DNA from: Rickettsia typhi
Lineage (GTDB): Bacteria > Pseudomonadota > Alphaproteobacteria > Rickettsiales > Deianiraeaceae
Assembly (NCBI GenBank): GCA_945881985.1
Contig: CAMCVL010000002.1
Coordinates: 124,001 to 188,000 of the forward strand
DNA length: 64,000 nucleotides
Reading direction: 5' to 3'
The notes under the pieces were generated by a model. The model did no database searches. It was given only the letters and a program-made list of their open reading frames with translations, and was not told the DNA's origin. Position numbers and translations under genes: made by a program. How positions within the stretch are numbered: position 1 is the first letter of the stretch; each line of letters starts with the position of its first letter. Positions 61,978 through 64,000 of this stretch are shown piece after piece.

Positions 61978-64000
61978 ATGACAAGTAATCAAAATAAGCA
62001 CGGCTTAACAAATTATAGGCGTATTGCAAAAAATGCTATAAATTTTAGTTTTGCAGTTTTGGTCCTAAGCATAACATCCTGCAAAACAAGCCAAGAGGCA
62101 ACAAAACAAGTCTCACAGCAAAATAATACCTATAATACTGGTAGTCTTACTGTTGGATCCAATGCTTTTGAGAGACTATACAATGATGTAAATTTACAAA
62201 ACCAAACATCCTATTTCGCAGGTAATAATATCAACATATGGCAGCTTTTTCCAGTGGATAATTTTAGCTCTGCTAGCAAAGCCAAAAATGTAAATCAAGA
62301 TGCTATATCTTATCTGGATTCGTCAAATGCATCCTTATCTACTAACGCTTCCACAACGCCAGTTACAGCTACAGATTTAAATAAAATAGACTTTATAACG
62401 CAAATAATCAAAGCAAATGATGCAAATAAATATCCTGTAACCGTAGCATTAGAAAGAGATGCCTCTGATAAATTTGGATGGTGGGAGGCTTTAAATACTA
62501 TCTTGGATTTAAATACACCTAGAAAGCTTTTTTATTCTTCGGTTCAAAGAGATGTGCCCATCAATGGAATGTCGCCAGATGCAACTTTAAAAAATATAGC
62601 TGCCGGATTGAAGAATCCAACATCTGATATAATGACTAAAATTATAGCTTCTGTAGATAAAAAAAATATTATAAATCTTGCATCGGTACAAAGCAATATT
62701 AATAATAACAATGGCAACATATCGGGTTTTTACAATAGTTTAATAAACACAGACGCTTCAAAAGGACCTACAAATAGTATTGTTATTTTAAGCAGCCAAA
62801 ATACAGATTTACTAAAAAATAATGGACAAAGTGCCACTACATCGGTGGCAAACTCAGTCTATACCGATGCTTCAAAAACAATGTATGATAATTTTACAAT
62901 TAAATGGACATCGATTCAACCGACGGAAGTATTGCCAAAATACGGCACATATTATATAGATTCTTCTAGTTCCTTAAGTAATGCAATACTTGTTGCAAAT
63001 GCGGTTCAGTTAAACAAGGCCGATGTAAGTGGTGGGGTAAGGCTTAACAATAGTAGCGATCTTGGTTGTAATGGCTACGCTTATTGCCTATCCGTGCCTG
63101 GTGTTGTACTTAGCAAAGATGGTACAAGTTATATAAAATCTTTGCAAAATACAGCAAAGTTTTACGATGGCAAGACATATGATTATGTAGACGGTCAAAG
63201 AATGATAAATCTTACTTCTGACTATCAATATGTTAATAACTTGATTAACAATATTTTTAATATTAAAAATAGTACTCCATCTAGTAACCTTTTACAATAT
63301 TCTGGATATATTGACAGAACCACAGTTATATCTAACAACAGTGCATTGAATAATATTTCAAATACAATATTAAATTATACTAAGGCACTTACAAATGGCA
63401 TTGTATCTTCTTTCAACGACGCTATTGCAAGCTTTGCTAAAGACAACCTACCTGAGTTTGCGAAAAATGCAATTGTATTCAGTGCTGTAGATAATTTTTC
63501 CAGTGCGCTAAAAAATGCGTCAGTAAAATTTGTAAATGTTCTTATGGATTTCTCGCTTTCTGGTCAATCTAAGATAGCTGATAAATACACCATTGACAAA
63601 GTTGCCTACGATGCTATGGATGGAATATTTTACACAAAAAATGGGTCTTATCTAAAGATTAATCTTGAAAAATATCTAAATGGCTACGATTTATTACAAG
63701 AGGGATATGTTTTTAACAACTCTGATGTTCAAAATGCCATAAAAACTGGATCTTCAGCATTAGACACAATACGAAATATTTTAAATTTGTTGCATATTGA
63801 TTATGGTGCAGTAAATATTTTAATAAATTTGGCATCTAACACGCTAACACAATTAAGTCAAATGACATGCACTAACTGTGTTATTCGTTTAGCAGATATC
63901 GCTGTCCTTTTGAATAGCTTCAAGATTGATGGAATTGTACCTAGTAACTTACTGTCAAATTCAGCACTCTCGGATATTTTGATACCTTTGGACTCTTCGG
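61978..64000 (+). CDS. Large lipoprotein of unknown function, truncated by the right edge
   Basis: From ATG 61978 the frame stays open to the window end (at least 674 codons), so the ORF track misses it. The N-terminus has a basic part, a hydrophobic segment (INFSFAVLVLSIT) and a lipobox ITSC (Cys34). The rest is Asn/Ser/Thr-rich, with few charged clusters, repeated short hydrophobic helices, and a few Cys (GCNGYAYC, MTCTNC). Composition and length suggest a surface or secreted lipoprotein. No family recognised. Confidence 0.8.
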   Translation, partial: MTSNQNKHGLTNYRRIAKNAINFSFAVLVLSITSCKTSQEATKQVSQQNNTYNTGSLTVGSNAFERLYNDVNLQNQTSYFAGNNINIWQLFPVDNFSSASKAKNVNQDAISYLDSSNASLSTNASTTPVTATDLNKIDFITQIIKANDANKYPVTVALERDASDKFGWWEALNTILDLNTPRKLFYSSVQRDVPINGMSPDATLKNIAAGLKNPTSDIMTKIIASVDKKNIINLASVQSNINNNNGNISGFYNSLINTDASKGPTNSIVILSSQNTDLLKNNGQSATTSVANSVYTDASKTMYDNFTIKWTSIQPTEVLPKYGTYYIDSSSSLSNAILVANAVQLNKADVSGGVRLNNSSDLGCNGYAYCLSVPGVVLSKDGTSYIKSLQNTAKFYDGKTYDYVDGQRMINLTSDYQYVNNLINNIFNIKNSTPSSNLLQYSGYIDRTTVISNNSALNNISNTILNYTKALTNGIVSSFNDAIASFAKDNLPEFAKNAIVFSAVDNFSSALKNASVKFVNVLMDFSLSGQSKIADKYTIDKVAYDAMDGIFYTKNGSYLKINLEKYLNGYDLLQEGYVFNNSDVQNAIKTGSSALDTIRNILNLLHIDYGAVNILINLASNTLTQLSQMTCTNCVIRLADIAVLLNSFKIDGIVPSNLLSNSALSDILIPLDSS

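Noticed and set aside
1-64000. tRNA, rRNA, tmRNA or other structured RNA genes
   Set aside because: I looked for T-loop GTTCRANNC patterns and cloverleaf arms in the gaps and found none I could support.

Overview
The window looks like the chromosome of a small, AT-rich alphaproteobacterium of the Rickettsiales type. The evidence is AT-rich intergenic DNA, alphaproteobacterial forms of SerA, HslV, NrdB and BamE, an isolated VirB2-type pilin, and heavy scattering of genes that normally sit in operons (tsf without rpsB, nuoB without other nuo genes, groES without groEL, glyQ without glyS, hslV without hslU, sucA without sucB, plsX without fabH). Unlike typical intracellular Rickettsiales it carries serine (serA), tryptophan (trpC, trpF) and histidine (hisI) biosynthesis genes plus fatty-acid beta-oxidation genes (fadE, fadI). 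That would suit a Rickettsiales lineage with a richer metabolism, such as a Deianiraeaceae-like extracellular associate. This placement is an inference. I saw no rRNA, tRNA or CRISPR array.

Layout. 0-7.1 kb (minus strand): an edge fragment, a lipoprotein, mnmA, hemW, mlaA, trxB, tsf, bolA and nuoB. 7.1-10.1 kb: an accessory island built of cassettes separated by a repeated ~140-170 bp intergenic sequence. It holds a membrane protein broken over three reading-frame segments and a Panacea-domain (DUF4065) antitoxin-like gene directly followed by a small membrane protein, a candidate toxin-antitoxin pair. 10.1-14.2 kb: serA, a small ORF, an amidohydrolase whose first 21 codons duplicate the start of the following trpC, trpC itself, and a TusA-like gene. 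14.3-21.1 kb: an alpha/beta hydrolase, plsX, nrdB, a type II restriction-modification pair, recJ. 21.2-29 kb: an unknown Gln/Ser-rich protein, a miniature trimeric autotransporter, groES, trpF coupled to a fused HU/IHF-MerR protein, an XRE regulator, and an acyltransferase-lipase fusion. 29-35.6 kb: radC, bamE, iscA, pssA, glyQ, virB2, nth, an unknown gene with an AG-repeat near its start, an Asp/Glu racemase. 35.6-43 kb: rodA, an orphan CzcA-like RND pump, a possible papain-like membrane protein, and two gene-poor stretches full of GC-rich palindromic repeats. 43-57.3 kb: sucA, alaS, fadE, an MBL-fold hydrolase, pyrD, an orphan TAXI-type solute-binding protein, hslV and a FliB-like protein. 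57.6-64 kb: a LysM/degenerate-LytM lipoprotein, a HisI-DXR fusion, fadI, and a large lipoprotein that leaves the window and is missing from the ORF track.

How the genes fit together. The core genes cover translation, tRNA thiolation, Fe-S assembly, the respiratory chain and TCA cycle, phospholipid synthesis, outer-membrane upkeep (BamE, MlaA) and cell shape/division (RodA, NlpD-like). A lipid theme recurs: FadE and FadI for beta-oxidation, PssA and PlsX for phospholipids, and a protein joining an acyltransferase to a lipase. The most unusual observations are the gene fusions (HisI-DXR, HU/IHF-MerR, PlsC-like-lipase), the trpC-start duplication in front of the amidohydrolase, the repeat-bounded island with the Panacea pair, and two genes whose frames are interrupted at simple repeats (A8 and AG6).
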